64,000 nucleotides of DNA from Burkholderia sp. WSM2232 (lineage in GTDB: Bacteria; Pseudomonadota; Gammaproteobacteria; Burkholderiales; Burkholderiaceae): the NCBI RefSeq assembly GCF_000472545.1, contig NZ_AWZV01000006.1, forward strand, positions 192,811 to 256,810. Direction: 5' to 3'. This document shows, piece by piece, positions 24,722 through 32,958 of the stretch. The notes under the pieces are model-generated. The model did no database searches and was not told where the DNA came from. It saw only the letters and a program-made list of their open reading frames with translations. The position numbers and the translations under genes were made by a program. Each line of letters starts with the position of its first letter. Positions within the stretch are counted from its first letter, which is position 1.

Positions 24722-24759
24722 AAAAACCGGACAACGCGCGGTGACGCGCGAGGTCCGGT
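24722..24759 (-). terminator. fliC intrinsic terminator
   Basis: Read on the minus strand: ACCGGAC (24759-24753) pairs with GTCCGGT (24732-24726), with an inner CGCGCG/CGCGCG pairing, followed by a run of T (A-run at 24722-24726). Confidence 0.85.
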
Positions 24760-24775
24760 CAAACTTCAGAAGCTA

Positions 24776-25948
24776 TTACTGGAGCAGCTTCAGAACTTGC
24801 TGCGGCTGCGAGTTGGCTTGCGCCAGAACCGAGATACCAGCTTGTTGCAGCACTTGAGCCTTCGAGAGGTTAGCAGTTTCCTGCGCGAAGTTCGCGTCGG
24901 TGATCTGCGATTGTGCCGACGACAGGTCGGTTGCTTCAGCTTGCTGCGACGTTGCAATCGCGCTGAAACGGTTCTGTGCTGCACCGAGACTTGCCTGCAG
25001 GTTGCTCACGGCGGTCAGGGCGTTGTCGATTGCGATCATTGCCACGTTCGCGCCGCTGACCGTGCTGATGTCCAGGCTCGACACGGTGGTGTTGGACGCG
25101 TTGACCGCACCGATCTGTGCCGTTGCGTTGGTGATCGACGTCGACAGTGCTGCATTCGTCGTGTCGTATGCACCCGTCGACATCGTCAGCGTGGTGATCG
25201 GCGAAGTCGTCGTTGCGCCCGTCGACGTACCCGTCGAGAAGATCGAGCCAGCAACCGTTGCGCCGATCGACGAACCGTTCTGGTCGGTGAACGTGAAGCC
25301 GCCGTGACCGTCGGACAGGACGTTGATCGAGGTGATCGTTGCGCCCGTTGCGCCGGCCGTTGCTGCTGCACCGGTCGATGCGTCGATGTCCAGACCGCTG
25401 ATCGTGCCAGCCAGTTGGCCGGTTGCCAGCGAACCGCTGCCGAGGCCGGCTGCGGACATGCTCTTCGACAGGTCGAGGTTGATCGTCTGACCGACGTTCG
25501 CGCCAACCTGGAAGCCGACGATACCTGCGGAGCCGTCCAGAATGTTGGTGCCGTTGTACGTCGTTTGCGACGCGATACGGTTCACTTCCTGGATTTGCTG
25601 CGCAACTTCTTTCTGCAGTGCTGCCTGGTCCGACGACGACATCGTGCCGGTCGAAGCTTGCACAGCCAGAGTACGGATACGTTGCAGGCTGGAAGTCAGC
25701 GAGGACAGCGCGCTCGACGCCGTCTGAATCAGCGACACGCCGTCGTTCGCGTTCGACACGCCCTGGCCCAGACCGTTGATCTGGGTTTGCATACGGGTCG
25801 AGATTGCGAGACCTGCTGCATCGTCAGCCGCGCTGTTGATGCGCTTGCCCGACGACAGACGGGTGATTGCTTGCGACAGGGCGCTTTGCGAGCCGTTGAG
25901 GTTCTGCTGTGCAACCAGCGAGTTGATATTGCTATTGATTCCGAGCAT
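24776..25948 (-). CDS. fliC: Flagellin
   Basis: 390 residues with the conserved flagellin D0/D1 ends: MLGINSNINSLVAQQNLNGS, LSSGKRINSAADDAAGLAI at the N-terminus and LGAAQNRFSAIATSQQAEA, DANFAQETANLSKAQVLQQA, LAQANSQPQQVLKLLQ at the C-terminus. The short variable centre (about 175-275) is rich in Gly, Ser and Thr, offering many possible O-glycosylation sites. ATG 25948 has AGGAGA ten bases ahead; the longer open frame reads into the promoter. It is transcribed from a strong sigma-28 promoter at 26035-26061. The neighbouring GT41 protein suggests glycosylation. Confidence 0.97.
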   Translation of the reverse strand: MLGINSNINSLVAQQNLNGSQSALSQAITRLSSGKRINSAADDAAGLAISTRMQTQINGLGQGVSNANDGVSLIQTASSALSSLTSSLQRIRTLAVQASTGTMSSSDQAALQKEVAQQIQEVNRIASQTTYNGTNILDGSAGIVGFQVGANVGQTINLDLSKSMSAAGLGSGSLATGQLAGTISGLDIDASTGAAATAGATGATITSINVLSDGHGGFTFTDQNGSSIGATVAGSIFSTGTSTGATTTSPITTLTMSTGAYDTTNAALSTSITNATAQIGAVNASNTTVSSLDISTVSGANVAMIAIDNALTAVSNLQASLGAAQNRFSAIATSQQAEATDLSSAQSQITDANFAQETANLSKAQVLQQAGISVLAQANSQPQQVLKLLQ

Positions 25949-26034
25949 GGAAAATCTCCTAAATAAGCCTGAGCCCAATACGCCACATTGGCATCGGCGG
26001 AAGCTTCGTTCATTGCTGGCCGCCTCAGTGAAGG

Positions 26035-26061
26035 TTGACGGCGGCCCTAAAAAAAACTTGA
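26035..26061 (-). promoter_or_regulatory. Sigma-28 (FliA) promoter of fliC
   Basis: Minus strand reads TCAAGTTT (26061-26054), an 11-base spacer, GCCGTCAA (26042-26035), close to the FliA consensus TAAAGTTT-N11-GCCGATAA. The start of transcription would lie about 80 bases before the fliC ATG. Confidence 0.88.
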
Positions 26062-26213
26062 GGGACTTTCTATCGCGAGGGGCCGTCGGGCTCGCCCGAC
26101 AGCGCCCGAAGGCCCCGCCGCACAAGCGTTTGCGGCCGGCGGGCAGGCTCGCCGCGCGATATGAAAAGGCCGCGTATTCGCTTTTTCTCTTCAGATAAAG
26201 TGGGAAGAAGTCA

Positions 26214-26509
26214 TGCAAAAGCCGGTGCATTGGGCACTGCGAATTGCAAGTCGCGCCGCTAATGTTCGGCGCAGATGTATTCGGCTGGACCGCTGTCGAA
26301 GTGACTTGGTTTCGCTGGTGGATGGCGTTGTCGAGGCCGGCCCCGGCTTCATCGACACCGCAGGCGTGTATTCGGGCCGGGGTGCCGCGTCGGCATGGCC
26401 TGTCCGCTACCCGTTGTTGCGGCCGGAGTACAACCTGAACGACTGGCCCGGATACGAGGCCGGTCTCGAGCCGCTCGCGCTCGCCCGCCAGCGAGGCGTG
26501 GTCGTGTAG
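26214..26509 (+). pseudogene. Degenerate aldo/keto reductase relic
   Basis: Pieces of an aldo/keto reductase are readable in different frames. One frame (from 26244) gives VAPLMFGADVFGWTAVEVT; another (26213) gives VEAGPGFIDTAGVYSGR, equal to the family's EAGFNFIDTADVYS region; and the end gives LLRPEYNLNDWPGYEAGLEPL with ALARQRGVVV, a more C-terminal segment. Roughly 150 or more residues between the blocks are missing. Frameshifts and an internal deletion make this a pseudogene. Confidence 0.7.
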
Positions 26510-26512
26510 TGT

Positions 26513-27185
26513 AGGGGCGCGCGAGCGGGGTTTTTGCGTTGAGTCCGTTCGAAGGAAAGTCTTGTATGCGGGCCCCGCGCACGCGGGTTCAGAAGTAATC
26601 TGGACAAGCGCGGCCTTACAATCCAGCCTGCGCTCGGCAGAGCGGCCGCGCGGCGTTCCAGCACGCCCGGGAGCGTCGCTGAGGCGCCTCCCATCGTACG
26701 GCCGAGCGTGACGGCGACGATTGCGAGCGCCATGTCGCTACGACAGATGGAGAGCCCACGTGGCCGCCGTCTATTTAACGCGGAGGCCGCGGAGCTCCGC
26801 GAACTGGACCACGGGAGCGGCTGTGCACCCCGGGGACGGCCTGGCGCAAACCCTAAACCCCTGGTAGGATGGAGAGTTTCCTGATATCATCGGGAGTGAA
26901 TTGAGATCTTTGCCTGTTTCGTCATCTGTTTTTTGTTGATGAAAGGTTGGCGAAACGGCAGCAGGCGCGGCTTTGCAATACGTCTGTCCGCGTTCCGCGG
27001 TGAGCTCCCCACCTCTCTTTTCCGGCCTCCGTGGCCGCTTTGCCTCTCGTTTCATTCGTGGTTTGGCCGGGTTCTTCCCGCGTTTGCCTGTTACTGGCCA
27101 TGAATCGAAACGACCGGAGGGCCGGCGCGTGAGCGGCTTCCGCCACGCAAATTAACCCGTATCAAGTGATTGAGTTAGGAATTAC
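26513..27185. other. Gene-free stretch upstream of rpsU
   Basis: About 670 bases without a convincing gene. Open frames here are short, Arg/Pro-rich and overlap each other. GGCCTTACAATCC (about 26610-26622) contains a TACAAT that could be a -10 element, but no -35 is evident. The region could contain the rpsU promoter or an unrecognised small RNA; I see no named RNA family. Confidence 0.4.
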
Positions 27186-27398
27186 ATGACGACGATTCTT
27201 CTGAAGGAAAACGAGCCGTTCGAAGTGGCGATCCGCCGCTTTCGTCGCGCAATCGAAAAGAACGGCCTGATCGCAGAACTGCGTGAGCGCCAATCGTACG
27301 AAAAGCCGACCACGGCACGTAAGCGCAAGAAGGCTGCTGCTGTGAAGCGCCTGCACAAGCGCCTGCGTAGCCAGATGCTGCCGAAGAAGCTGCACTAA
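27186..27398 (+). CDS. rpsU: 30S ribosomal protein S21
   Basis: 70 residues, full length. [21 protein letters not shown] and [21 protein letters not shown] are diagnostic of bS21, a basic protein of the 30S platform near the anti-Shine-Dalgarno region. Many beta-proteobacteria carry several rpsU copies, so this one could be a paralogue; that cannot be tested here. A hairpin follows immediately. Confidence 0.97.
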   Translation: MTTILLKENEPFEVAIRRFRRAIEKNGLIAELRERQSYEKPTTARKRKKAAAVKRLHKRLRSQMLPKKLH

Positions 27399-27421
27399 GC
27401 ACGCTTTTTCAGCACCAGCCG

Positions 27422-27463
27422 AACGGCGGTGTGAGCTTCGAAAGAAGCCACATCGCCGTTTTG
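27422..27463 (+). terminator. rpsU intrinsic terminator
   Basis: A long imperfect hairpin AACGGCG-GT-GTG-A-GCTTC, loop GAAA, GAAGC-CAC-AT-CGCCGTT ending in TTTT. Confidence 0.75.
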
Positions 27464-27566
27464 CTTTATGGATGCAGATTGCCCCAATGTAGGCGGAATT
27501 TCGCCTGTGTGAGTGCAAAAATCCCCTGCCAGGTTGGCGCGGGCGATGCCGCGCTCCAGGCTATCG

Positions 27567-27992
27567 TCAAGCCGCGCTTTTCAACAAATCCGCCGACAGG
27601 CCGAATTGGCGTGCAATCGAGCTCAGGCGCTCGTTCCATTCCCATGTGCCGAACACGTCATGCACGTTTTGCAGGCAGCTGAGCAGATCGACGGTGGCCT
27701 GATCGTACACATTGATGCGCGAACGCAGCAGCGCCTTGCGCAGCGCGGCGATGCCGGCGTCCATGTATGCGGGCGCCGCGACGGGCGTCTTGCCCACATA
27801 GCGCACCGGTACGCCTTCCATGGCCGTCATGTAGTCGCGCAGCTTGATGAAATTGCCGACCGGACAGCCGCCGCAGTAGCCGCGGTAAGCGCCGCCTCCG
27901 CGGGGCAGAAGCGCGGCGCGCTTCTGGCCGAAAAGATGGCTGACAGCCTGGTCGAAAATGGCCTGATGGGTGAGGAAGGTGAGAGTTTTCAT
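27567..27992 (-). CDS. Uncharacterised protein with a CGGCPVG motif (141 aa)
   Basis: Begins MKTLTFLTHQAIFDQAVSHLF and contains GAYRGYCGGCPVGNFIKLRD near residue 40, with a CxxC pair, then mostly helical sequence ending FGLSADLLKSAA. I do not recognise the family. No signal peptide or membrane segment. CxxC could bind a metal or be redox active. An in-frame extension to 28085 is possible, but ATG 27992 gives a compact start. Confidence 0.6.
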   Translation of the reverse strand: MKTLTFLTHQAIFDQAVSHLFGQKRAALLPRGGGAYRGYCGGCPVGNFIKLRDYMTAMEGVPVRYVGKTPVAAPAYMDAGIAALRKALLRSRINVYDQATVDLLSCLQNVHDVFGTWEWNERLSSIARQFGLSADLLKSAA

Positions 27993-28354
27993 GATGGTCT
28001 CGCTATGCCACGCGGTCGTTACTCGTTGTAGAGCGCCTGATCCCAGTATCGCGCCTGCGTTCGCTGGCGAAATGCCGACTAGCATGGCGAAACGCCCTTA
28101 ATTCCGGGATTTGCACCGAGCCTGCGGCACGGGTCGCGCAGCGTGGCCGCTGCGGACGCACTGACGTCCGGATTGGCCGATGAGCGCTCTTGATCTGTAT
28201 AACGGCCGGCAACGACGATAAGCGCAGCAGGGCTTTACCCGATAGCCGTTTTGCGATGACGCGCGGCGAGCCGGCGGGCGAACGGGAGCTCGTCGGCGGC
28301 CTCGAACCGTATCGGGACCGGTTTGACGACTCGAGTCAACCGGCTCGCTGGCTT

Positions 28355-28495
28355 ACCGACTCACTGGTCTACCGACTCACCGACTCCCTGGCCCACCGAC
28401 TCACCGACTACCGACTCACAGACTACCGACTACCGACTACCGACTCACCGACTGTTGACTCACCGACTGCTGACTCACCGACCCGCCGACTTACT
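28355..28495. repeat. Low-complexity tandem array of ACCGACT(CA) units
   Basis: About 140 bases made of 7-12-bp variants of ACCGACTCA / ACCGACT(A). Units slip in length between 7 and 12 bases. It abuts the 3' end of tag. The rest of 27993-28354 holds nothing recognisable. Confidence 0.8.
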
Positions 28496-29147
28496 GGCCT
28501 ATCGGCTGACCGGCTCCGCCGGCTTTGCGTGTACGCGGTTTCTTGCCAAGAGCCGCGCAGCGCGCCCGGCACATGCAGGTTGTCTCGTGATCGTTGACCA
28601 TACCGACCGCCTGCATGAACGCATAGCAGATGGTCGAGCCGACAAACTTACAGCCGTAGCGTTTGAGCGCCTTGCTCAGCGCATCCGACACTTCAGTTGC
28701 CGCCGGGGCCTCCTTGTACGACGCCCACTCGTTCTGGATCGGCGTGTTGTCGACGAAAGACCAGACGAAGTTGGCAAACGAGCCATGTTCCGCCTGAATC
28801 TGCTGCACGGCACGCGCATTGGTGACGGCCGCTTCTATCTTGCCGCGATGGCGCACGATGCTTTCGTCCGCAACGAGGGTCTCGACACGTTTCGGCGTGA
28901 AGCGCGCGACCTTGTCGATGTCGAAATTGTCGAACGCGCGCCGGTAGCCGGCGCGTTTGTTCAGAATGGTCGACCACGACAGGCCCGCTTGCGCGCCTTC
29001 GAGCACCAGCATTTCAAACAGATGCTGGTCGTCGCGGGACGGCACGCCCCATTCGGTGTCGTGATACTGTGCGAGCGCATCGCTCGATACCCAGTTGCAT
29101 CGCTGTGTCACTTCAGCGCTCCCCGTTGTGATGTCGCTCGCCAGCAT
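28491..29147 (-). CDS. tag: DNA-3-methyladenine glycosylase I
   Basis: 218 residues closely resembling E. coli Tag: RCNWVSSDALAQYHDTEWGVP, HLFEMLVLEGAQAGLSWSTIL, VRHRGKIEAAVTNARAV, DALSKALKRYGCKFVGSTICY and FMQAVGMVNDHETTCMCR. Zn-binding residues of Tag (Cys near the N-terminus, His of the YHD, His and Cys of the NDHxxxC) are present. It excises 3-methyladenine from alkylated DNA. ATG 29147 is the closest upstream Met; the family usually starts about 12 residues later. The last ~20 residues (Arg/Lys/Gly-rich) run towards the tandem array. Confidence 0.93.
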   Translation of the reverse strand: MLASDITTGSAEVTQRCNWVSSDALAQYHDTEWGVPSRDDQHLFEMLVLEGAQAGLSWSTILNKRAGYRRAFDNFDIDKVARFTPKRVETLVADESIVRHRGKIEAAVTNARAVQQIQAEHGSFANFVWSFVDNTPIQNEWASYKEAPAATEVSDALSKALKRYGCKFVGSTICYAFMQAVGMVNDHETTCMCRARCAALGKKPRTRKAGGAGQPIGQ

Positions 29148-29248
29148 AGCGGAACGCGCGCGGCCCGCAAGCTGGCCATTCGGCCAATTGCGCGAGCGCA
29201 AAGGACCTGCCACGCTGTGCACATTTCCCACGAAACGCATTTCGATCC

Positions 29249-30142
29249 ATGAACACGGACCTCTTTCTGATCGGCGTCGACGGCGGCGGCACTGGCACGC
29301 GAATCGTGCTTGCCGACGCGCAGGGGCGCGAACTGGCACAGGCTAATAGCGGGCCGTCGGGCCTGGGGCTCGGCGTCGAGCGCGCGTGGCAGGCCATCGC
29401 GGCGGGCTGTGCGGATGCATTCGGGCGCGTCGGCGCCACGTTCGACTGGTCGCGCTGCGTGCTCGGTTGCGGTCTCGCGGGCGTGAATAATCGCGACTGG
29501 CTGTCGGCGTTTCGCGCGCAGGCGCCCTCGGTCGCCGGGCTCGCCGTGGAAAGCGACGCGTACACGACGCTGCTCGGCGCGCACGGCGGGGCATATGGTG
29601 TGATCGTCGCGCTCGGTACAGGCAGCATCGCGGCCGCGGCAGAGCGCGATGACGGAGACTGCAGAACTGTCAGCGGCTACGGCTTTCCGTCGGGTGACGA
29701 AGCGAGTGGAGCCTGGCTCGGCCTGCGAGCCATTGTCCATGCGCAGCATGCGCTCGACGGGCGCGGCCCCAACGACGACTTCGCGCAGGCGCTCCTCGCG
29801 CACGTCGGCGCGCGAGATCGGGACGGGCTCGTCGTGTGGCTGTGCGAGGCCAATCAAACGGCGTACGCGAGCCTGGCGAAGATCGTGATTGCGCATCGCG
29901 CGCATCCGTTTGCCGCGCGGCTGCTCGGCGAGGCGGGGCTTGAAATAGGGAGGATGATTGCGGCGCTCGATCCCTCGGCGACGCTGCCTGTGGCATTGTG
30001 CGGCGGTCTCGCCGCGCCATTGCGCGAGTTCGTGCCGCAAGCGTATCAGCAGCGCTTGCGCGAGCCGCTGGCGGATTCCGCGCACGGCGCTTTGCAGTTG
30101 GCGCAACGCGAAGCCGCGCGGATCTCGGGCAGGGCCTTTTAA
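29249..30142 (+). CDS. BadF/BadG/BcrA/BcrD-type ATPase, N-acetylglucosamine kinase-like
   Basis: 297 residues of the ASKHA sugar kinase/ATPase fold: phosphate-1 LIGVDGGGTGTRIVLAD, ALGTGSIAAAAE, SGYGFPSGDEASGAWLG and a late ALCGGLAAPLREF. This matches bacterial N-acetylglucosamine/glucosamine kinases. It is divergently transcribed from tag with about 100 bases between. Substrate specificity (GlcNAc versus glucosamine) cannot be decided. Confidence 0.8.
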   Translation: MNTDLFLIGVDGGGTGTRIVLADAQGRELAQANSGPSGLGLGVERAWQAIAAGCADAFGRVGATFDWSRCVLGCGLAGVNNRDWLSAFRAQAPSVAGLAVESDAYTTLLGAHGGAYGVIVALGTGSIAAAAERDDGDCRTVSGYGFPSGDEASGAWLGLRAIVHAQHALDGRGPNDDFAQALLAHVGARDRDGLVVWLCEANQTAYASLAKIVIAHRAHPFAARLLGEAGLEIGRMIAALDPSATLPVALCGGLAAPLREFVPQAYQQRLREPLADSAHGALQLAQREAARISGRAF

Positions 30143-30205
30143 AAGCCGAAAGCGAAAGGCCCAAAGCGGAAGCCTAAAGCCCCAAGCCCCAAGCCCCAAG
30201 CCCAT
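30143..30205. repeat. CCCCAAG / AAAGC short tandem repeats
   Basis: After the kinase stop the sequence runs through purine-rich AAAGC variants into four consecutive copies of a 7-base CCCCAAG unit (about 30177-30202). Slippage-prone low complexity. Confidence 0.7.
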
Positions 30206-30347
30206 CGGCCAGCGCATCCCGAGCGCTAAAATTCGGCAAGCACACGCCGGCACACCGCACTATGCAGAACGCCCCCAGCGCGAAGCGCCCAAGCGAGTCC
30301 TGCCATCGACGGTAAAATACGGCCTCCGACTCGCCCGCCATCTCGCT

Positions 30348-31169
30348 ATGTACAAAGTCATCGCCACCGATCTTGACGGCACGCTGCTCAATGCCGACCA
30401 CCAGGTCGACCCGTTCACGGTCGCGACCGTGCGCAAGCTCGAAAGTGACGGCGTGCAGTTCGTGATTGCCACGGGCCGGCATTTTTGCGACGTCGCCGCT
30501 ATTCGCGACATTCTCGGCATCAAGCCGTATCTGATCACGTCGAATGGCGCTCGCATCCATGCGCCCGACAACACCGTGATCCATGCGGACGACCTGCCGC
30601 CCGCCGTCGTGCAGCGCCTCGTGCAGCCGGAAATTGCCGGCGCGCATGGTCGCGTGATCGTCAACCTGTTTGCCGACGACGCCTGGCTGATCGACCGCGA
30701 CGCGCCGCATCTGCTCAAGTATCACCAGGATTCGGGCTTCACCTACGAGGTGACCGAGCTGCTCGCTCATGACGGCGTGGACATTGCCAAGGTGCTTTAC
30801 ATCGGTGACCCGGCGGATCTCGCGCCGGTGGCGGCGAAGCTGGCTCAGGAGTTCGGCGACGCGCTCTACGTGACCTACTCGCTGCCAGATTGTCTGGAGG
30901 TGATGACGTCCAATGTGTCGAAGGGGCGCGCGTTGCAGATCGTGCTTGAGCGCGTGGGCGTGGACGCCGGGCACTGCGTGGCGTTCGGCGACAACATGAA
31001 CGATATCGATCTGCTCGAGACCGCCGGTCATCCGTTCATGATGAACAACGCCAACCCTGAGCTCATGACACGGCTGCCCGATGTGCCGCGCATCGGCAAC
31101 AACTTCGAAGCGGGCGTCGCCCACCACTTGCGTAAGCTGTTTTCAATCGACGACGAGCTGATGGCCTGA
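30348..31169 (+). CDS. Cof-type HAD-superfamily hydrolase
   Basis: 273 residues. Motif I is MYKVIATDLDGTLLNADH (nucleophile Asp about 8), motif II ATGRHF, and motif IV FGDNMNDIDLLETAGHPFMM. A type IIB cap domain lies between. These enzymes dephosphorylate sugar phosphates, FMN or similar; substrate unknown. ATG 30348 has the classical N-terminus; longer frames begin inside the repeat. Confidence 0.9.
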   Translation: MYKVIATDLDGTLLNADHQVDPFTVATVRKLESDGVQFVIATGRHFCDVAAIRDILGIKPYLITSNGARIHAPDNTVIHADDLPPAVVQRLVQPEIAGAHGRVIVNLFADDAWLIDRDAPHLLKYHQDSGFTYEVTELLAHDGVDIAKVLYIGDPADLAPVAAKLAQEFGDALYVTYSLPDCLEVMTSNVSKGRALQIVLERVGVDAGHCVAFGDNMNDIDLLETAGHPFMMNNANPELMTRLPDVPRIGNNFEAGVAHHLRKLFSIDDELMA

Positions 31170-31267
31170 CGGCTGCCCGGTCCGGAGCGTTAAGCTTTGG
31201 AGCCGTAGCGCCCCCAACTCAAGCGCCCCAACCCGTACCGCACCGGCGCATGGTCCGCGCAAAAGAC

Positions 31268-31293
31268 AAAGCGGGCGCCGCAGCGCCCGCTTG
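31268..31293. terminator. Bidirectional terminator between the HAD gene and aqpZ
   Basis: GCGGGCGC (31271-31278), loop CGCA, GCGCCCGC (31283-31290). T-rich sequence flanks it on the minus strand (TTTGTCTTTT), favouring termination of aqpZ; it may also end the HAD transcript. Confidence 0.75.
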
Positions 31294-31320
31294 CTTACTA
31301 CTACAACCGACCAGCCAGAA

Positions 31321-32061
31321 TCAGTCGAGCGCCAGATTCTGCGTGCTGCCGCCGCGGCTCTCCGCAATCAGCGGATACAGCACGCCTGCAATCACGGCAC
31401 CGACGATCGGCGCGACCCAGAAGAGCCACAACTGGTCCACCGCAGCACCGCCGACGAACAGCGCCGGACCGGTGGAGCGCGCGGGGTTCACCGAGGTATT
31501 GGTGACCGGAATGGAAACCAGGTGAATCAGCGTCAGGCACAGGCCAATGGCGATAGGCGCGAAACCGGCCGGCGCACGCTTGTCTGTCGCGCCAAGAATG
31601 ACAAACAGGAAGAAGCCGGTCATAACGACCTCGCAGGCGAACGCCGCGACGAGCGAGTAATGACCCGGCGAGCGCTCGCCGTAACCGTTGCTGGCAAAGC
31701 CGCTCGCGACCAGTTCGAAGCCGGGCTTGCCCGACGCGATCAGCGCCAGCACCGCGGCGCCCAGCACCGCGCCGATCACCTGTGCAACGATGTACGGCAG
31801 CAGATCGCGAGCGGGAAAGCGTCCGGCCACCGTCAGGCCGACGCTCACAGCCGGGTTCAGATGACAGCCTGAGATGTGGCCGATTGCATAAGCCATGGTC
31901 AGCACGGTGAGACCGAAAGCGAGCGACACGCCGACGAAGCCAATGCCCAGACCGTGCACCGGGCCGGCAAAGTTGGCGGCGAGAACCGCGCTGCCGCAGC
32001 CCCCCAGCACGAGCCAGAAAGTGCCGAACAACTCGGCAGCAAGGCGCTTTGACAACTGCAT
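31321..32061 (-). CDS. aqpZ: Aquaporin Z
   Basis: 246 residues with six membrane segments and the two NPA boxes in [10 protein letters not shown] and [10 protein letters not shown]. Other AqpZ-typical features include [20 protein letters not shown] at the N-terminus. It facilitates water diffusion across the inner membrane. Start at 32061, preceded by GGATTA. Confidence 0.95.
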   Translation of the reverse strand: MQLSKRLAAELFGTFWLVLGGCGSAVLAANFAGPVHGLGIGFVGVSLAFGLTVLTMAYAIGHISGCHLNPAVSVGLTVAGRFPARDLLPYIVAQVIGAVLGAAVLALIASGKPGFELVASGFASNGYGERSPGHYSLVAAFACEVVMTGFFLFVILGATDKRAPAGFAPIAIGLCLTLIHLVSIPVTNTSVNPARSTGPALFVGGAAVDQLWLFWVAPIVGAVIAGVLYPLIAESRGGSTQNLALD

Positions 32062-32300
32062 GATTGGTAATCCTAAAATAGTTGATGCTTTGAAAGCACG
32101 GAGCCTGCTCGCGGCCGGAGCGGGCGCGGGCACGTAAGCATCAATTCTAGGGAAAGAGGCGCCAATCGAGTGTCAAGAATTGTCAATGCTGGCCGGCTTT
32201 ACCGTTTATTCCAGGATAAAGCCGTTTTGCAATTCAGCCATGTTTAATAATTATCAGAAGATACCTTCCTAAATCCGTATTCTTATCCATTGCGAATTTT

Positions 32301-32306
32301 TATAAT
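32301..32306 (+). promoter_or_regulatory. Perfect -10 hexamer (TATAAT) in the AT-rich hns upstream region
   Basis: TATAAT at 32301-32306 lies about 45 bases before the hns start, in an AT-rich segment (32215-32320) that stands out from the GC-rich surroundings. No strong -35 is visible at 17 bases. AT-rich, probably curved DNA would suit H-NS autoregulation. Confidence 0.5.
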
Positions 32307-32352
32307 TGCAGTTAGTCTGCGAGTCGAATGAGTTCTAAAGGGGAGAACCGGA

Positions 32353-32655
32353 ATGTCTCAATATGCAGACCTCAAGGCGCAGATCGCCAAATTGCAGGCA
32401 CAAGCAGAAGAAGCCCGCCGCACGGAAATCGACAATGTAGTAGCCGACATCCGCCAAAAAATCGCCGAATACGGCCTGACTGCCCAGGACCTCGGCTTTG
32501 CAGTGGCCGCCAAGCGGGGCCGTCCGCCCAAGAAGGCGCCGCTGCCGGCTAAATACCAGGACCCGAAAACGGGTAATACGTGGAGCGGCCGCGGCAAACC
32601 GCCCAAGTGGATCGTCGGCAAGAACCGTGAACGGTTTCTGATTGGCGCAAGCTGA
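32353..32655 (+). CDS. H-NS-family histone-like nucleoid protein
   Basis: 100 residues: an N-terminal coiled coil (YADLKAQIAKLQAQAEEARRTEI) for oligomerisation, a basic linker with KRGRPPKKAP, and the C-terminal DNA-binding motif KYQDPKTGNTWSGRGKPPKWI. The TWSGRGKPP core is the H-NS signature that reads the AT-rich minor groove. It silences horizontally acquired DNA. Such short H-NS paralogues are numerous in Burkholderia. A strong terminator follows. Confidence 0.92.
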   Translation: MSQYADLKAQIAKLQAQAEEARRTEIDNVVADIRQKIAEYGLTAQDLGFAVAAKRGRPPKKAPLPAKYQDPKTGNTWSGRGKPPKWIVGKNRERFLIGAS

Positions 32656-32754
32656 ACGGTTGCCGGGCAGCGCGAAAGCGAATTGAAGGACGATCGGGCG
32701 CCCGCGTTACTCGACTGTGCAAATCGGACAAGCAAGCGCATCCAAGCCGGCATT

Positions 32755-32783
32755 AAAAAGCCGCCTCTGCAAGGCGGCTTTTT
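32755..32783 (+). terminator. Intrinsic terminator after hns
   Basis: AAGCCGCCT (32758-32766), loop CTGCA, AGGCGGCTT (32772-32780), then T-run to 32783; an A-run precedes it, so it can work in both directions. Confidence 0.85.
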
Positions 32784-32921
32784 CTGTAAAAGGAGCGCGA
32801 TTAGTCGGAGTTACTGTTCGCGCAAACGATTCACGTGGAAAAAATGTCCGGTCAGGTGCATCAAGTGGAAAGCGCATGCGACGAATCAGCGCGTATCTCA
32901 ACTAGTCGCCGAGCGGTTCAC

Positions 32922-32950
32922 AGCGCCGCACGCATAAAAGCTGCGGCGCT
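32922..32950 (-). repeat. 9-bp inverted repeat after the GT4 gene
   Basis: AGCGCCGCA (32922-32930) and TGCGGCGCT (32942-32950) with an 11-base loop. On the minus strand it lies just past the GT4 stop. No T-tail follows it, so termination is uncertain. Confidence 0.5.
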
Positions 32951-32958
32951 TGCGCTCG

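Noticed and set aside
26407..26733. Minus-strand frame starting MALAIVAVTLGRTMGG, vaguely like the end of an MntP-type Mn exporter
   Set aside because: Similarity is limited to a few Gly/Leu positions and the frame turns Arg/Pro-rich; not enough to call a relic.
28355..28495. Possible CRISPR array
   Set aside because: Units are 7-12 bases, contiguous, without unique spacers and without cas genes.
32683..32937. Short plus-strand frame after hns (84 codons)
   Set aside because: It reads through the hns terminator and has no ribosome site or motif.
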